This document shows positions 10,910 to 23,339 of a stretch of DNA of 64,000 nt, piece by piece. Each line of letters opens with the position of its first letter. Position 1 is the first letter of the stretch. Position numbers and translations under genes: made by a program. This DNA is from Spirodela intermedia (taxonomy: Eukaryota > Streptophyta > Magnoliopsida > Alismatales > Araceae), in the NCBI GenBank assembly GCA_902729315.2, contig LR746267.1, forward strand, positions 1,417,501 through 1,481,500, written 5' to 3'. The notes beneath the pieces were generated by a model, which saw only the letters and a list, made by a program, of their open reading frames with translations, did no database searches and had not been told where the DNA came from.

Positions 10910-12482
10910 TGACATGACTCAGTCGTTGTATAGTAAATCACGCAAATTTAAAATTTATAAAACTAGAAAATATGATTTTTTGGATATTTAGAAGTATTTT
11001 TGAACAAATATATCAATTATATTTCAACCAACCAAAAAATAGCAATAATTTTCTGTGTTAATCATAAGGATGTAATATAATATCTGGTAATTATTCTATG
11101 AATATGATTTTCTATGAATTTTATACTAAGAAATGAAAAGGAAATATATTTAAAATTCACGAAAAAGGGAAATAAGGGTACAGACATCAAGATGATGTTA
11201 GTGCCTAGCGAAGGTGAATCAAGCAAAAACAAACTTCCACCCGACGATTCTTACGTAAGTGATTATAGGCGATTTAATTAATCAAATTAAGATCTGTAAA
11301 AGCCAAAAAAATCATAATTAAATAAAATATATTTTGGTAAATTAAAATCACAAAAAATATCACTAAATGAAGTGTAAAGTAAGTTGAAAGCAAGAAAACA
11401 AAGTTCTGACATCACGACAGCAATGCACTGACAATGCACTAAAATCTTGAGCATTCAAGAGGATCGTCGTGTAGTGTCCATAGCCTTGAAGGCTCTCTTT
11501 GAACAAAGACAACATGGACAATCTCTAGATCTTCTTGCAAAGTCTAGAGATTAACGAAATGGGTCATCAAATCATCTCCAGTAGTTGTCACCTGAGGGAG
11601 TGGAAAAACGGCAACTTTGCGGCTCTCTGGCAGCTGTCACCTGATGGAGAGGAGCTAGATGGAGGTGGGGGACGTGTCAAGGAGCTTCATCCTCAGGTCT
11701 GCACAGTAAGAGGAGGCTCTTCATTGCATCTGGTACGCTCTCAGGTGGTGGCATCTCGTCTCCCGGTGGATCATCCTCTTCCTGATGACGACTTGTTCGT
11801 CGATCAATCGGAGATGTTTTACTCGATAGATTCGCGATCCTTTTATCATGAATTGTTCAGCAATTTTAGTAACAATGCTCCACGAATCATGTTGACTAGA
11901 TTTTTGTCGATGATTTAGTGATTCTAGTTGCTTAATCCTTCACTAGCAATCTGTAGGAAAGTCGTGATAATCAGATAAAAAAATATGAGTTTTGACTGTA
12001 AGAGGGTTTAATCCCACATCGGTTGTGCACCGATATTTTGGGTGAATATATACTAATGTTACACCTCTAAGCAAGTCCCTTCTCTTGCATGTACGACCAC
12101 TCCTTGCCCCACAGCCGACTACCCACCAGTGACGTGTGGAAGGGGAGTGGCACACATGTGCCCCTATTGATCCAAGCCGCTCAAGCCCCTACTCATGGCT
12201 ACTTTCCGACTGAGCTTCCGACCTACTTGCAGGCCCAACTGGCCAGTGGGTCCCCCTCGTTTTGTCTTTTTTTTTTAATTTATTTTTCTTCATTTATCTC
12301 AAAAGTAAGACTATAAAAATTATATAAATTCATTTAAAATCACATAACTACCCAAAAATTCACATTAATCAATTAAAAACCACTTTTTACACTTTAACAC
12401 AAATATAAGTCTATTTGTCATGAATTAAAGCTAAAACTATATTATTTACTAATTATTAACTCATGATAATGAAGACTTATCA
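10910..12482 (-). repeat. Athila LTR (LTR-2A)
   Basis: 1,573 bp, plus-strand ends TGACATGACTCAGTCG and GAAGACTTATCA. The PBS complement (CCCTAGCAATGGTGCCA) sits six bases outside its left edge, which proves this is the 5' LTR of a minus-strand element. Counterparts: 35852-37424 and 56450-58023. The open stretches at 11535-11918 and 11943-12155 inside it are chance frames that recur in most copies of the LTR. Confidence 0.88.
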
Positions 12483-15320
12483 TTACCTTCGTCTTACGAC
12501 TAGATAGTTTTCATTCATTTAGTAGACTACATGATAGGCTGCATATAGATTTTACTTAGTCTATTTGATTATCTAAATAGATATCCTTTAATATTTGTTT
12601 GTTGATTTAAATTTTTACTTTTGCATAAATGTAGATATCCAAAAGCTTCCCTTCCAAATCATGTATTATGTGTTCTCTTGTATAAATATTCTTCATATGT
12701 AACACATTTGCTTCAGCACAATATCCAATGCTCTCACATCACAAGGCTCGAACTCTTAAGTTTCATAGTAATGTCTACGCAGCACTATAATCTTCCTTAG
12801 GTTGAATTACCTTTCCCCTACTCTTATTCCTCCATATGATCTTCCCCCATTATTAAAGAAGATGGCTCTTATTTAGATACCCATTAAGGATTTAACAACC
12901 AGCAAGCCTAGCACTAGTCGAGTGCCATATCCTGAAAACCATTCTCACATCCATTCTCCACCCTTCTACCATAACTCGTCTCATATAGATTCCTGAATTT
13001 ACAGATTCTGGATTCCTCACAACTTATTATTTGAAATTAAATATTGGATACTACAATAAGCTCTGCAAGTGAGAGTTTAGACCTCAACATCAAATATGGT
13101 GGGATAGTACGACGAGGCATCTATCTTTTTGTATGATGAAAAACCCTATCTAGAAAATAGGAAAAGTACCTTTTGTCATGAAAGCTCTGCCGTAATTTAT
13201 TTTTTCCTTACTTCTCCTTGGATTGGTACAAAGATGTATTGTTCTCCTTTCTTTCTAATGGTGCCTATTGATTGTATATCGAAGTACTCTTGAAGGCAAG
13301 ACAAACAGGATGGTGACTTGCCTATTTGATTGCTCTTAGCAGCAGTTCTTTTGTTCGGGGTGGTGAATAGGGCGGGGAATAATGAAAATAACTGCACTTT
13401 ATCTTGATTTAGGTTAATGGTAGCCTGTTTGACAATGGGTGGATCATCAAAGATTAATTGAAAGAATAAGATGAAGTGAACTCCTTGATGTACCCAGACC
13501 AAAATGAAAAGTTCAGCAAAGAAGAAGATGGTAAACACTGACTGGCCTCAAAGTGATACACCAGCTTGTGGTTTAAATTTTCAATAAGCTAGCAAGTGCT
13601 CAAGAATAATTTCCCCATCATTCACTTGGCTGTTTGGTTTCATAGATCCTGAGTTCCCTGCCTTAACTTCTCCACAAAACTATTCTCAATGAAAAGTGCT
13701 AGGCTAAAATCCTGAACCCTCCCCATGGTTCTCACATTCTTATAAGCTTTCCTATTTCAATGAAGAAAATTTTGTGATTGCCATTTTGGAGCCCTACTTT
13801 CTGTCGCTATATTATTTTTCATTCCACCACTCTGGGAATTCCCAGATTCATGGATACTTACCTCGATGAGCCGTTTACATGATTTTGACCATGGATATTT
13901 TTCATTACACTTTGTTTGGTGCTAGGTTAGAACAAGTCCAGTGTCTCTATCGTAGAGAAGGGTTTCCTCAATCTTTGAAATAGTAGTATGCGTTTCACCT
14001 GGTGATGCTCTCTAATCATAATCTTCACAAAATATTAAATATCCATAAAGGGGGATGTTCTATGCCGTCTACACAGAAGTACTTGAAAGGATTCATTCTG
14101 AGATCTGCATGCGAGATCGACATCACCAAGTTGCACATACAAGATGGTGGAATGGGGTAAAGTTTTGCCACATAAAATAGTTGCAGTCGAGTAAGTAAGT
14201 ATAGAAGAGAAAAATTACTTTCCTCACATTAAACAGTTACAAGTATAGAAAGAGTCCAACAACTTTTGCCATTCCTTTTTAGTTTGGCAGCAATGTGCGG
14301 CACTCCTAGAGAACCCTTGGTTTCCCCTAGCTTTAGTCAGCCACAATAAACCTATTCTAGGTAAAATTGGGTCACTTGGTGTAGTCGTAAAGGAGAAGGA
14401 TCTACTAAAAGGTACCTTTACGCATGCATGGTAAAAGGTTTTGAAAGGTTTTGATAGGTTTTGAAGGCTTACATCATATTGACTATGGTACCCATATGAT
14501 TTAAGTTGAGATGTTTTGAAATTTATAAATGGCACCTTTATCTTGGTGATTATTTAGAGGATAATATGTTATTAAAATAAAAATTCGTAAACAAAGATCA
14601 CAATGGTGAAAGAGTTCTCACAAAACTTCCTGTATTTGATTTATTATCACTTTTAGAAGATTTTTAAATTTTCAAACAAAATTGAATTTTGATTGAATTG
14701 ACCAGAAAACTAGCCGCTACAAGGCAATGACTGAATTTTGTGTCTTTAAAATATTCTCCTAAGATGAATCCACTGTGATTATGAAGAGAGACAGAAAATT
14801 TTATAGTTTTTTGATCATAACAATTTTGGAATTACTATTATGATTCTGCCATTCTCATCTACATAGTACAATTTAGGTGAATCTTGTGATGAAAAGAGAA
14901 GTGACTTAGGTCAATCCATGTATAGATTTGAGAGATTATGTGCATCAATACATGTTCATACAGAGAAAGTAATAGAATAAAATAGGAAAATGTAGAAAAC
15001 TAGTTCACCCCCCCCCTTTTAATACTTCACTTAGCCATATCAAACCCAATAGTAAACACATTCTTGATAGGCATCATTATTGACTATAATAGGTCACAAA
15101 ATAAAAGTCATATTTTTGTAATGCAATACTTTCAAAAATTCTATAATTCAATGCTAAAGTCAAGAACGATCTTTTTATCTAATAATCATTACAAATACAA
15201 GAGGTCTTGAAATATCAAGAGGAAAAATTTATTTCCTAGCTATGAAAATAAACATAATAGAGGTTTAATTTTTCTTACACCTAATAATAGATATGTCCTC
15301 TTTGAAATAAAAAATATAAT
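12483..15320. other. Low-copy 2.8-kb segment shared by A, C and D
   Basis: Between two Athila LTRs. The longest frames are 13197-13538 and 14224-14535 (minus strand, 113 and 103 codons). Neither resembles a family I know, and the changes between units are mostly amino-acid changing, so they look non-coding. A short array of GGTTTTGA-type repeats lies near 14431-14466 and a homopolymer C run near 15008. Counterparts: 33008-35851 and 58024-62927 (interrupted by a solo LTR). Confidence 0.55.
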
Positions 15321-16912
15321 TGATAAGTCTTCATTATCATGAGTTAATAATTAGTAAATAATATAGTTTTAACCTGAACTCATGATAAATAGACTTATAT
15401 TTGTGTTAAAGTGTGAAAAGTAGTTTTCAATTGATTAACGTGAATTTTTGGTAATTATGTGATTTTATATGATTTTATATGATTTTTACAGACTTACTTT
15501 TGAGATAAATGAAGGAAAAGAAATTAAAATAAAAATAGCAAAATGGGGGGGACCCACTGGTCAACTAGGCGCGCAAGGGGGTCGGAAGCGTAGTTGGGCA
15601 GGAGCTGTGAGCATGGGCTTGAGCGGCTTGAACTGATGGGGGCATGTGTGCGCCACTCCCCTTCCATGTCACCGGTGGCCAGCCGACTGTGGGGCAAGGA
15701 CTAGTCGTACACACGTGAGAAAGGAACTTGATCGAAAATGTAATATTACTATATATTTGCCACAAACTTTGGCGCACAATCGATGTGGGACTAAACGTGC
15801 GTCACCTTCCCTAGAAAGGGCAGCAATTGGCGTAGGTTCAAATCCTCCTAGAGTCAAAATTCATATTTTTTTTATCTAATTATCGTGGCTTTCTTACAGA
15901 TTGCCGTCTGAAGGATTAAGCAACCAAAATTGCTAGATCATCAGTGAAAATCTCATCAACGTGATTTGCGGAGCATTGTTATTAAAATTGTTGAATGATT
16001 TACAATAAAAGGATTGCAAATCCATCAAGCATCTTCGATTGATCGACGAATAAGCCGTCGTTGGGAAGAGGACGACCCGCTAGGAGATGAGTCGCCACCT
16101 CCTAAGAGCGTACTAGATGCAATGAAGAGCCACCTCTTTCTATGTAGACCTGAGGATGAAGCTCTGTGACACGTGCCTCACCTCCATCCAACTTCTCTCC
16201 ATCAGGTGACAACTATTAGAAAGTCGCAAAGTCGCCGTTTTTTCACTCCATCGGAGACGATTTGAGGACCCATTTCATTGATCTCTAGATTTTGCAAGGA
16301 GATCTAGAGATTGCCCATGTCGTCTTTGTCCAAAGAGAGCCTTTGTGGCTATGAACACTACATCAGGATTCTGGTGCATCGTCGACACATCGCCATCGCG
16401 ACACCGAAACTTTATTTTCCTACTTTAACTTAATTTTCGTTTCATTTATTGATAATTTTCTGATTTTAAATTTACCAAGATATACTTCATTTCATTACAA
16501 TTCTTCTAGCTTTTACAGGTTTTAATTTGATCAATTAAATCATTTGTAATTACTTACATAAGAATCGTCGGGCAGCACTCTATTTCGGCTTGATTCGCAT
16601 TCGCTGGGTGCTGATGCCATCCTGATGTCCGCACCCTTATTTCCTTTTTTTGTGAATTTTAAATATTTTTCTTTTTCATTTCTTAGTGTAAAATTCATAG
16701 AAAATAGTATTCTTTGTAGAAAGTTCTAAATAATTACTAGATAGGATATTACATCCCTGTGATTGACTTGGAAAATTATTGCTAGTTTTGAAAGTTTTAT
16801 TAAATTATAATTGATATATTTGTTCAAAAATACTTCAAAATATCTGAAAAATCATATTTTCTAGTTTTATAAATTTTAGATTCACGTGATTTAATATATA
16901 ATGACTAAGTCA
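15321..16912 (+). repeat. Athila LTR (LTR-3A), forward
   Basis: Starts TGATAAGTCTTCATTATC and ends GACTAAGTCA, then one C, then the next LTR begins at 16914. No PBS follows, so it is a solo or truncated LTR. Counterparts: 29753-33007 (C, interrupted) and 62928 onward (D). Confidence 0.82.
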
Positions 16913-16913
16913 C

Positions 16914-18008
16914 TGATAAGTCTTCATTATCATGAGTTAATAATTAGTAAATAATATAGTTTTAGCCTTAACTCATGATAAATAGACTTATATTTGTGTA
17001 AAAAAATGATTTCTGGTTTTCAGTTGATTAACGTGATTTTTTGGGTAATTATGTGATTTTATATGATTTTTATAGTCTTATTGAAGAACAGGAAATAAAA
17101 ATAAAAAAATTGCAAAATGGGGGACCCGTTGGCCAGCAGGGCCTGCAAGCGGGTTGGAAGCACAATTAGGGAGTAGCCGCGAGTAGGGGTTCGAGCGGCT
17201 TGAGCTTGGACTGATAGGGATGTGTATGCCACTCCCCTTCCACGTTACCTGTGGCCAGCCGGTTGTGGGGCAAGGAGTGGTTGTACATGCAAGAGAAGGG
17301 ACTTTGCTTATAAAGCTAACATTATTATATATTTGCCCGAAAAGTTGGTGCACAACCGATGTGGGACTAAACCCGTGTCACACCTTCCTCACAGGCGGGC
17401 GGCTGGCACGGGTTCAAATCCTCCCAAAGTCAAAATTCATATATTTTTATCTAATTATCACGACTTTCCTACAAATCATCGGTGAAGGATTAAGCAACGA
17501 GAATCGTTGGATCATTAGTGAAAATTTCGTCAACGCGCTTCGCAGAGCATTGCTACTAAAATTATTGAACGATTCATGATAAAAGGATCACAAATCCATT
17601 GAGTAAATCATCTCTGATTGATCGACGAATAAGCCATCGTCAAAAAGAGGACGATCCGCCGGGAGACCAGTCGCTACCTCTTGAGAGCGTACCAGATGTG
17701 ATGAAGAGCCTCCTCTTGCTGCGCAGACTTGAGGATGAAGCTCCCTAACACGCGCCCTACCTTCATTCAGCTCCTCTCTATCGGGTGACAGCCACCAGAG
17801 AGCCGCAAAGTCACCATTTTTCTGCTCTGCCAAGTGACAGCCGCCGGAGACAATTTGACGACCCACTTCATTGATCTCTAGACTTCGCGAGAAGATCTAG
17901 AGATTGCCCACGTCGTCTTTGTCCAAGGAAAGCCTTTGAGGTCGTGGACACTGCACGATGATCCTCCCGAACGCTCAAGATTCCAGTGCATCGTCGACGC
18001 ATTGTCAC
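16914..18008 (+). repeat. Athila LTR, 5' two-thirds only (unit A/B junction)
   Basis: Starts TGATAAGTCTTC and is colinear with the LTR at 58485-60545 until 18008, where it stops inside the GCATCGTCGACGCATTGTC region and joins unit B. Its complete counterpart in C is 28122-29751. The truncation point is therefore a rearrangement breakpoint. Confidence 0.8.
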
Positions 18009-18511
18009 CTTCGAAGCCTTTTGTAGGAAGGTGTGACATGAGCTTAGTCCGACATTACTTGTGCGCCAAAGTTTTGGACGAATACATAGTAATATCATAT
18101 TTGCAAACAGTATATCCCTTTCTCCCGTGTGTACGACCACTCCGTGTCCCACAATTGGTTGGCCACTAGTGACGTGGAAGGGGAGTGGCACATATGTGTC
18201 CCCATCGACTCTAGCCACTCAAGTGCCCCTACTCTTAGCTCCCCTTGATTGTACTTCTGACCTACTTGTGGGCCCGGTTGACTGATGGGTCCCCTCATTT
18301 TACTATGTTTTTATTTTAATTTCTTTTTCTTTATTTATCTCAAAAAAGGACTATTAAAATTATATAAATTCGTAGAAAATTACATAATTAACCAAAAATT
18401 TATGTTAATCACTTTTCATAATTTAACATAAATATAAGTCTATTTATCATGAGATAAGACTAAAACTATATTATTTACTAATTATTAACTTATGATAATA
18501 ATGACTTATCA
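18009..18511 (-). repeat. Athila LTR-1 fragment (unit B)
   Basis: The last 503 bp of the minus-oriented LTR, equal to 4817-5319. It meets the forward LTR fragment at 18008, so two LTR pieces of opposite orientation are joined. Confidence 0.85.
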
Positions 18512-18902
18512 GCTCACCATCAAATCTAACTTTAGTCTCTTACATGGCAATGAAGCATTAAACACTCAAACTTTAGTAGGAAATTGAATTCATTATTTTT
18601 TTCATCAACAAGTAGATTCTTTAGTTTAATTGTTAGCTCTTTACTTGTAGCCATGTGCCACTTGCATTGACGAAAGCACTGGATGTCTAGGCTTAGTTCA
18701 GTAAACGTCGGGTTGCCTCGATGAACTCAACAACATTAACTATTATTTTTGGAAATATCGAATGGAAATGTTTAAAACCAGACTGCCGCCCATCTCCTGG
18801 AACGAATTGACGCGGTCCCAGGAAGCAGGCAAACACGCGCGTAGCCTATTCGTGAGGACAGCAGGAATAAACTTTTTCAGCACTAGGCGACTGCCGTGCT
18901 CT

Positions 18903-18922
18903 TTTATTTCATACGATTTATT
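18903..18922 (-). terminator. Polyadenylation signals of peptide gene B
   Basis: Minus-strand AATAAA at 18917-18922 and 18903-18908, same spacing from the stop as in copy A. Confidence 0.7.
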
Positions 18923-19006
18923 TATGGGGGGCCGTCAGTACACACATGATGAGAGCACTAACTGGAGGCGAGTTCAGTAGACAGCACTCAGCCAACATGA
19001 CCACGC

Positions 19007-19330
19007 TCAGCACATTATGCGGAAGCTGTTATAGGCGTAGGGAGAGCAACGGCGGACGTCCCTGCCGACGGAGTCATAGGAGCCTTGGCAGTTCGACCCG
19101 CGGTAGAGCCTACCCACCTGGCCCCCCGAGTAGTCGAAGAAGTAGCCTCCCTTGTAGCCGGCGAGGTTGTAGCACGCACCACATCCCCACCTTCTGCGGT
19201 TCCCACTGCAACCCGACTGCGAATAACCCGTCATGCTGCTGGCTGACGCCGGGGCGACGGCGACGGCTACGATAAGCAACAGGAGTACGGCAGCTGCCGC
19301 GGCGACCGGGGTCTTGCAGGCGGTGGCCAT
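19007..19330 (-). CDS. MiAMP1-family secreted antimicrobial peptide (copy B)
   Basis: The 107-residue product equals copy A in every residue, and the overlapping frames are equal too, so the nucleotide sequence is unchanged. Signal peptide 1-30, six mature cysteines, start and stop as in A. Complete TATA box, leader, promoter palindrome and polyadenylation signals accompany it, so it should be as expressible as A. It is oriented like A and 13.2 kb away. The flanks differ: the left neighbour is an LTR fused to another LTR of opposite orientation, and the right neighbour beyond 23203 is copia debris rather than the second R repeat. The near-total identity to A means a recent duplication, a conversion event, or an assembly duplicate. 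Confidence 0.9.
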   Translation of the reverse strand: MATACKTPVAAAAAVLLLLIVAVAVAPASASSMTGYSQSGCSGNRRRWGCGACYNLAGYKGGYFFDYSGGQVGRLYRGSNCQGSYDSVGRDVRRCSPYAYNSFRIMC

Positions 19331-19444
19331 ATCCTTTCTTAGGCGATGGTAGGACTTGAGAAGAATCCGAAAGTATGGGTACCTCAGGGGGTTTTGTGCC
19401 TGTCGAGCGGTAATGAGCTGCTGTTCCCCCGGCCCCGATCCGTG

Positions 19445-19586
19445 CTATTTATAGTAAGTAGTAGGGTGGGCCGGAAGGAACTACGCGCGTCGTCGCAGAT
19501 GTTTCGTTGTATATTTCGTCACCAGGGAAAGACGTCAATGCGTACGCATATGTCAATGGCAGGGCGCTCGTTAGTCTCATCTGACG
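19445..19586 (-). promoter_or_regulatory. Promoter of peptide gene B
   Basis: TATA box 19445-19454, palindrome ATGCGTACGCAT 19538-19549, TGACG cores at 19517-19521 and 19533-19537 (gene orientation) and 19582-19586 (opposite). No difference from A. Confidence 0.65.
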
Positions 19587-22019
19587 TTTGGCGAACAGGT
19601 CGCCGCATCTTTTCTTGCTGACCTCTTCTTCCCTTCCCCATGACCCAGCAGAGTCGTGCAGCAGATAGGTGGCTATTTTTGGGGTACGAAAATCTTTCCA
19701 AGGATAAGGTAAACAAGAAAAAAATGCAGCCACGAAGTGGGCCATTGTTCTCGTCTCCACGCATCTATTTCGTCCCAATGTCTGGTTTCTACCTGGTCGG
19801 CTTTATTCTTATTCGTCCTGGATATGTTGCCGCCTACCAACTGCAAGGGTATTCTGGTTACCAGATACCAACTTGAAAAATCGGTACCTGTGAAAATTAG
19901 TGCTCCAACGAATGGAGCCACGTGTCTGAAAATAATACGATTTTGTTGCCCGCAGCCTAGTGTGTAAATCTTAACCTAATAGCGGCCGTAAACGTTATTC
20001 ATACGCATCCTCAGCACTCAAACCTAGTTTCTCCAAAGTAAGGTGGTCCTAAGTCTCCGTTGGCGGCTCTTGACAAGGTCACTGCTTGTTTTTCTTATCT
20101 ACTTCCTACCTGGAAAAACTTTCATATCCTGCAAAACATTAATTTCTTTGTGGAAAATTCACACCAGTGGGTGCAATATCTGGAGCTATGTTACTGCTGA
20201 AATTACTATCTTAGGTTCAACAACATTCGATTATACAGGCCGTTGGGTCTCGCTACAAAGTGAACCATCACCTTGGTGAAGTCTAAGCCATCTCCCAGAA
20301 GATTTGTGTTCAATATTGAAAGCCTGAACCATCCTACAGTCGATATAACCACATTATTTTAAAACGCGATAATTCCAAAAAAACTGGAGTCAATGAAAGC
20401 GGAGATACATAAGTTTCGTAAAGATTGAACATGTCATGAGTCATATTTCGACTAATTTGACAACACGAAGTCATCAAGAAAATGCGAACCTGTCAGTCTT
20501 GGAAAGGAAAAACTGAGGTGCACAGAGGACCTGCTTGCACGAGTAACTCCACAATGAAGTCGTCTACGATGAACGTTTAAAATGTTAACCTGTTCAAACA
20601 ATGTGCTGACTAAGACTTGGATACTTTGAATGATGGTAACATGAGACTAGGACAAAAGGGGATACTTCACTTTAGAAAACGGTGTGGCAGCACTTCCATC
20701 CGCCGCCGCCCTTGACTTTGCATCGCACTCGACGGGAAGGTCAACAAGAAAAAGCTCCAAATATCTTACGTGGCCCCGTCAAATAGGCATTTTGATGACT
20801 TTATCCCGCCAATTTTTTGTGAATGTAATGGTCAAAACCAGTGCAGAGCACTGTACACCCAAAAAAAATGGAAATCCTAAGTATCACTAAGTATCAAACG
20901 AGCAGGAGGAAAAAAATCAGGGTTGATGGCACCAAGAGTGGTGAGTTTAATTCTAATTGAACTTGTCTAAAGAAAAGGAAATTGGAGGGTAGATTCAAGA
21001 TGATATCTTCTGCACGAAATTTGAATAAGAAGTCGAGCATGTGAAGTTTTGATTTGCAAGGTTGGCGTAGAGAACTCACTAGGATTCTATACCTTTCCCA
21101 ATAAATGTTTCAAGCTTTTTCAAACCTCACCAAGGATTCATCGAATGTGTATTGTTGAGGAATTTAATCACAAACCATGGTCTACTGAAGGTTGTACATA
21201 CACAAATAGTGTTCTGGACGAAGGAGGCTTTTTATAGCAATTGACTGATTCTTTGACAATGACAGGTTAATTACCCTAAAGATACCTCTGCTCTGTTTTT
21301 GAGAGGGAAAATCCAAAACCACTACTTTGCGACAACTCACTCCGAAGTAAGACTATGCATTGGTTATCGAGATGTCAAATGCAGTGGTTTTGGATTTCAC
21401 TTGAGTCAAATGATTGATAAGATGTAGCCTCAGATGCTGGGAATAAATCGTCTCCCCGTGTCATGTAGCACACTCTTTCAGAACTTTTGCCTCATGCTCA
21501 CTTGACGGTTATGCTTGTCACAAAAATGACGCCATTTCAAAGTATTCCATTTTAATTTATTGATTTATAGTAATTCTTTACGCTTCATTAATGGAAAACA
21601 ATGGTCATAGGCTGTATGGTACATTGGAGATCACTTGACTTAACCGAGGCTTACAATTTACTTCGCAGTCAGAACAAATGTCTTGTTTGATGCACTATTT
21701 CAGAATCTAATAAAGTAATTAAAAAAAATCCAAAGCTCCGAACATTGGACTAGCTAGTGTGAATCTTTATTAAAGTTATGAAGGCTTTACAAGCTGAAAT
21801 TCTCAACATGATAATATTTAACTTTATTAGCATTGGCTTGAGTGTGATGTGATGAATTTATATTTAACTTACTATTCTTTTATGATTTATGTTAAATAAA
21901 TATATTTTTCATTTTTAATCCATGTGCTAACATGATTATCCAAGGTTTATAGTCTTGAGAATTATTTTAAAATTGAAAAAAAATACTCATGAAGTTCAAA
22001 TTGGAAAATAGATTTATCT

Positions 22020-22314
22020 TGAAAATTTTAGGGAATTTATGAAGACATGTTTTCAGCTATTTTTTGTAATCTACAAATTATCAAGATAATGAGAATATAA
22101 TATAAAAGTTCATGATCACATCACGATGAAGATATATTAAGGGTTTATGGGACAAGTTGGTAAATTTGGGCCACATTAACAGGTCATGTGATGTCATCCA
22201 AGTGTAGGTTATCTTCTCTACTCTATTTTGGGTGGTGAAATGGACGAAGATAATTCTGGTTTTCACAATGATTTTTGATATATTATTGCATGAAAATCAG
22301 AAAGAAGCTCTACA
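22020..22314. repeat. R repeat (unit B)
   Basis: Equal to 8828-9122. The partner copy is missing because the duplication stops at 23203. Confidence 0.6.
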
Positions 22315-23339
22315 GAAAAGGGAGGAATCTTTCTAGATGATAAAGAGTAGAAGATTAGTGGGCTTTGCAAGATTTTCAAGCCAAGTTCTCTTTGGTTATA
22401 GGTGGAGACAAGCAGAGCAATGTTAGTTATTTACAAGTTTGATTTCTCCTTTTATTACATCTATTTTCGTTCCTTATTAATCCATTGTCTGTGCAACACA
22501 CAAACAATGAGATTAAGGCTTTCAATCTATTTATTTTTTTCCACTTTTTAGACAATTTGACATTCATTTTCTGGTACTCTATCTTTTGGTGATAGTTGAG
22601 TAGAGTGATAGATGGTGTTTGCGAATTAGGTTTCCAATTGACTTGATTTTATTTTCGTTTTAGCTTATTTCATCATCTGGGTGATATAGATGACATCATT
22701 AAGCATTTAAATTGGCATTTTCATTTCCATTCCATTTTCTCAGTACAATGATACTCTATTCTTGGGTAACCAACATGGATGGGTTTGTGGCTTTATTTCC
22801 ATTTTTTATTTTCCCTTCTAATTTTACTATTTCTTATGAAAATTGACTTTTTTCTGACCATTTTCGTATATTTATTTCAAAATATCAGTTATCATTTATC
22901 AGTAGTTGACTCAAGTTTATTTTCCTTTTTCACTTCCAATGGAGAAACCCCACTAGTGGTCGTATTTTCTCTCTCCTCCCATGTTTTCCTGATTTTAGGT
23001 GTATGTTCTATCATTTAATTCTCTTTTACTTTTTTGCTTTTCTCCTCCATTTTCTCTGGAATATTTTGCAGTCTTGAGTCATTTATCACTTCTGAATATC
23101 AGCAATGATTAAAATCGAATATATAGAGCTCAAGTAATTTGCAAATTTTAATTGTGGAGAAGATTATTTTCTTTTTTTATCCTTTTTTACATCTTTTTAT
23201 TTTAGTAAAATTCTTTAGAATGAAAAAAAATACACATTGAGATTGACCATCATCCCTGTGGATGACCTGATTTCACCAAACTTTAATTTTAATTATTTTT
23301 CGAATTCAGTATAAAATATTTAAAATTTGATAATTTTGT

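Larger units (their letters stand above)
10314..12482 (-). mobile_element. Second Athila element, truncated: LTR, PBS, partial gag (unit A)
   Basis: Minus-strand order: LTR 12482-10910, PBS about 10887-10904, leader, then gag from 10694 cut off at 10314 against R. The remaining gag, protease and pol are missing. The same remnant lies at 35852-38020 (C) and 55854-58023 (D). Confidence 0.85.
18009..23203. repeat. Segmental duplication B of 4817-10011
   Basis: Constant offset of 13,192 bases. I find only a handful of mismatches, clustered in the first 250 bases, and none in the gene, promoter or R repeat. It carries part of the LTR, the peptide gene, its upstream region, one R repeat and most of the interval after it. 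It ends inside the T-rich tract before the second R repeat. Confidence 0.9.

Noticed and set aside
11535-12155. Frames such as MQSLEINEMG and MCHSPSTRHWW recurring in many places
   Set aside because: They lie within Athila LTRs, the same frames appear in most LTR copies with varying breaks, and LTRs do not encode protein in this family.
13197-14535. Frames of 113 and 103 codons shared by A, C and D
   Set aside because: Between A and C the 113-codon frame shows about five amino-acid changes against about one silent change, the pattern of non-coding DNA. No domain recognised and no promoter or neighbouring exon evident.
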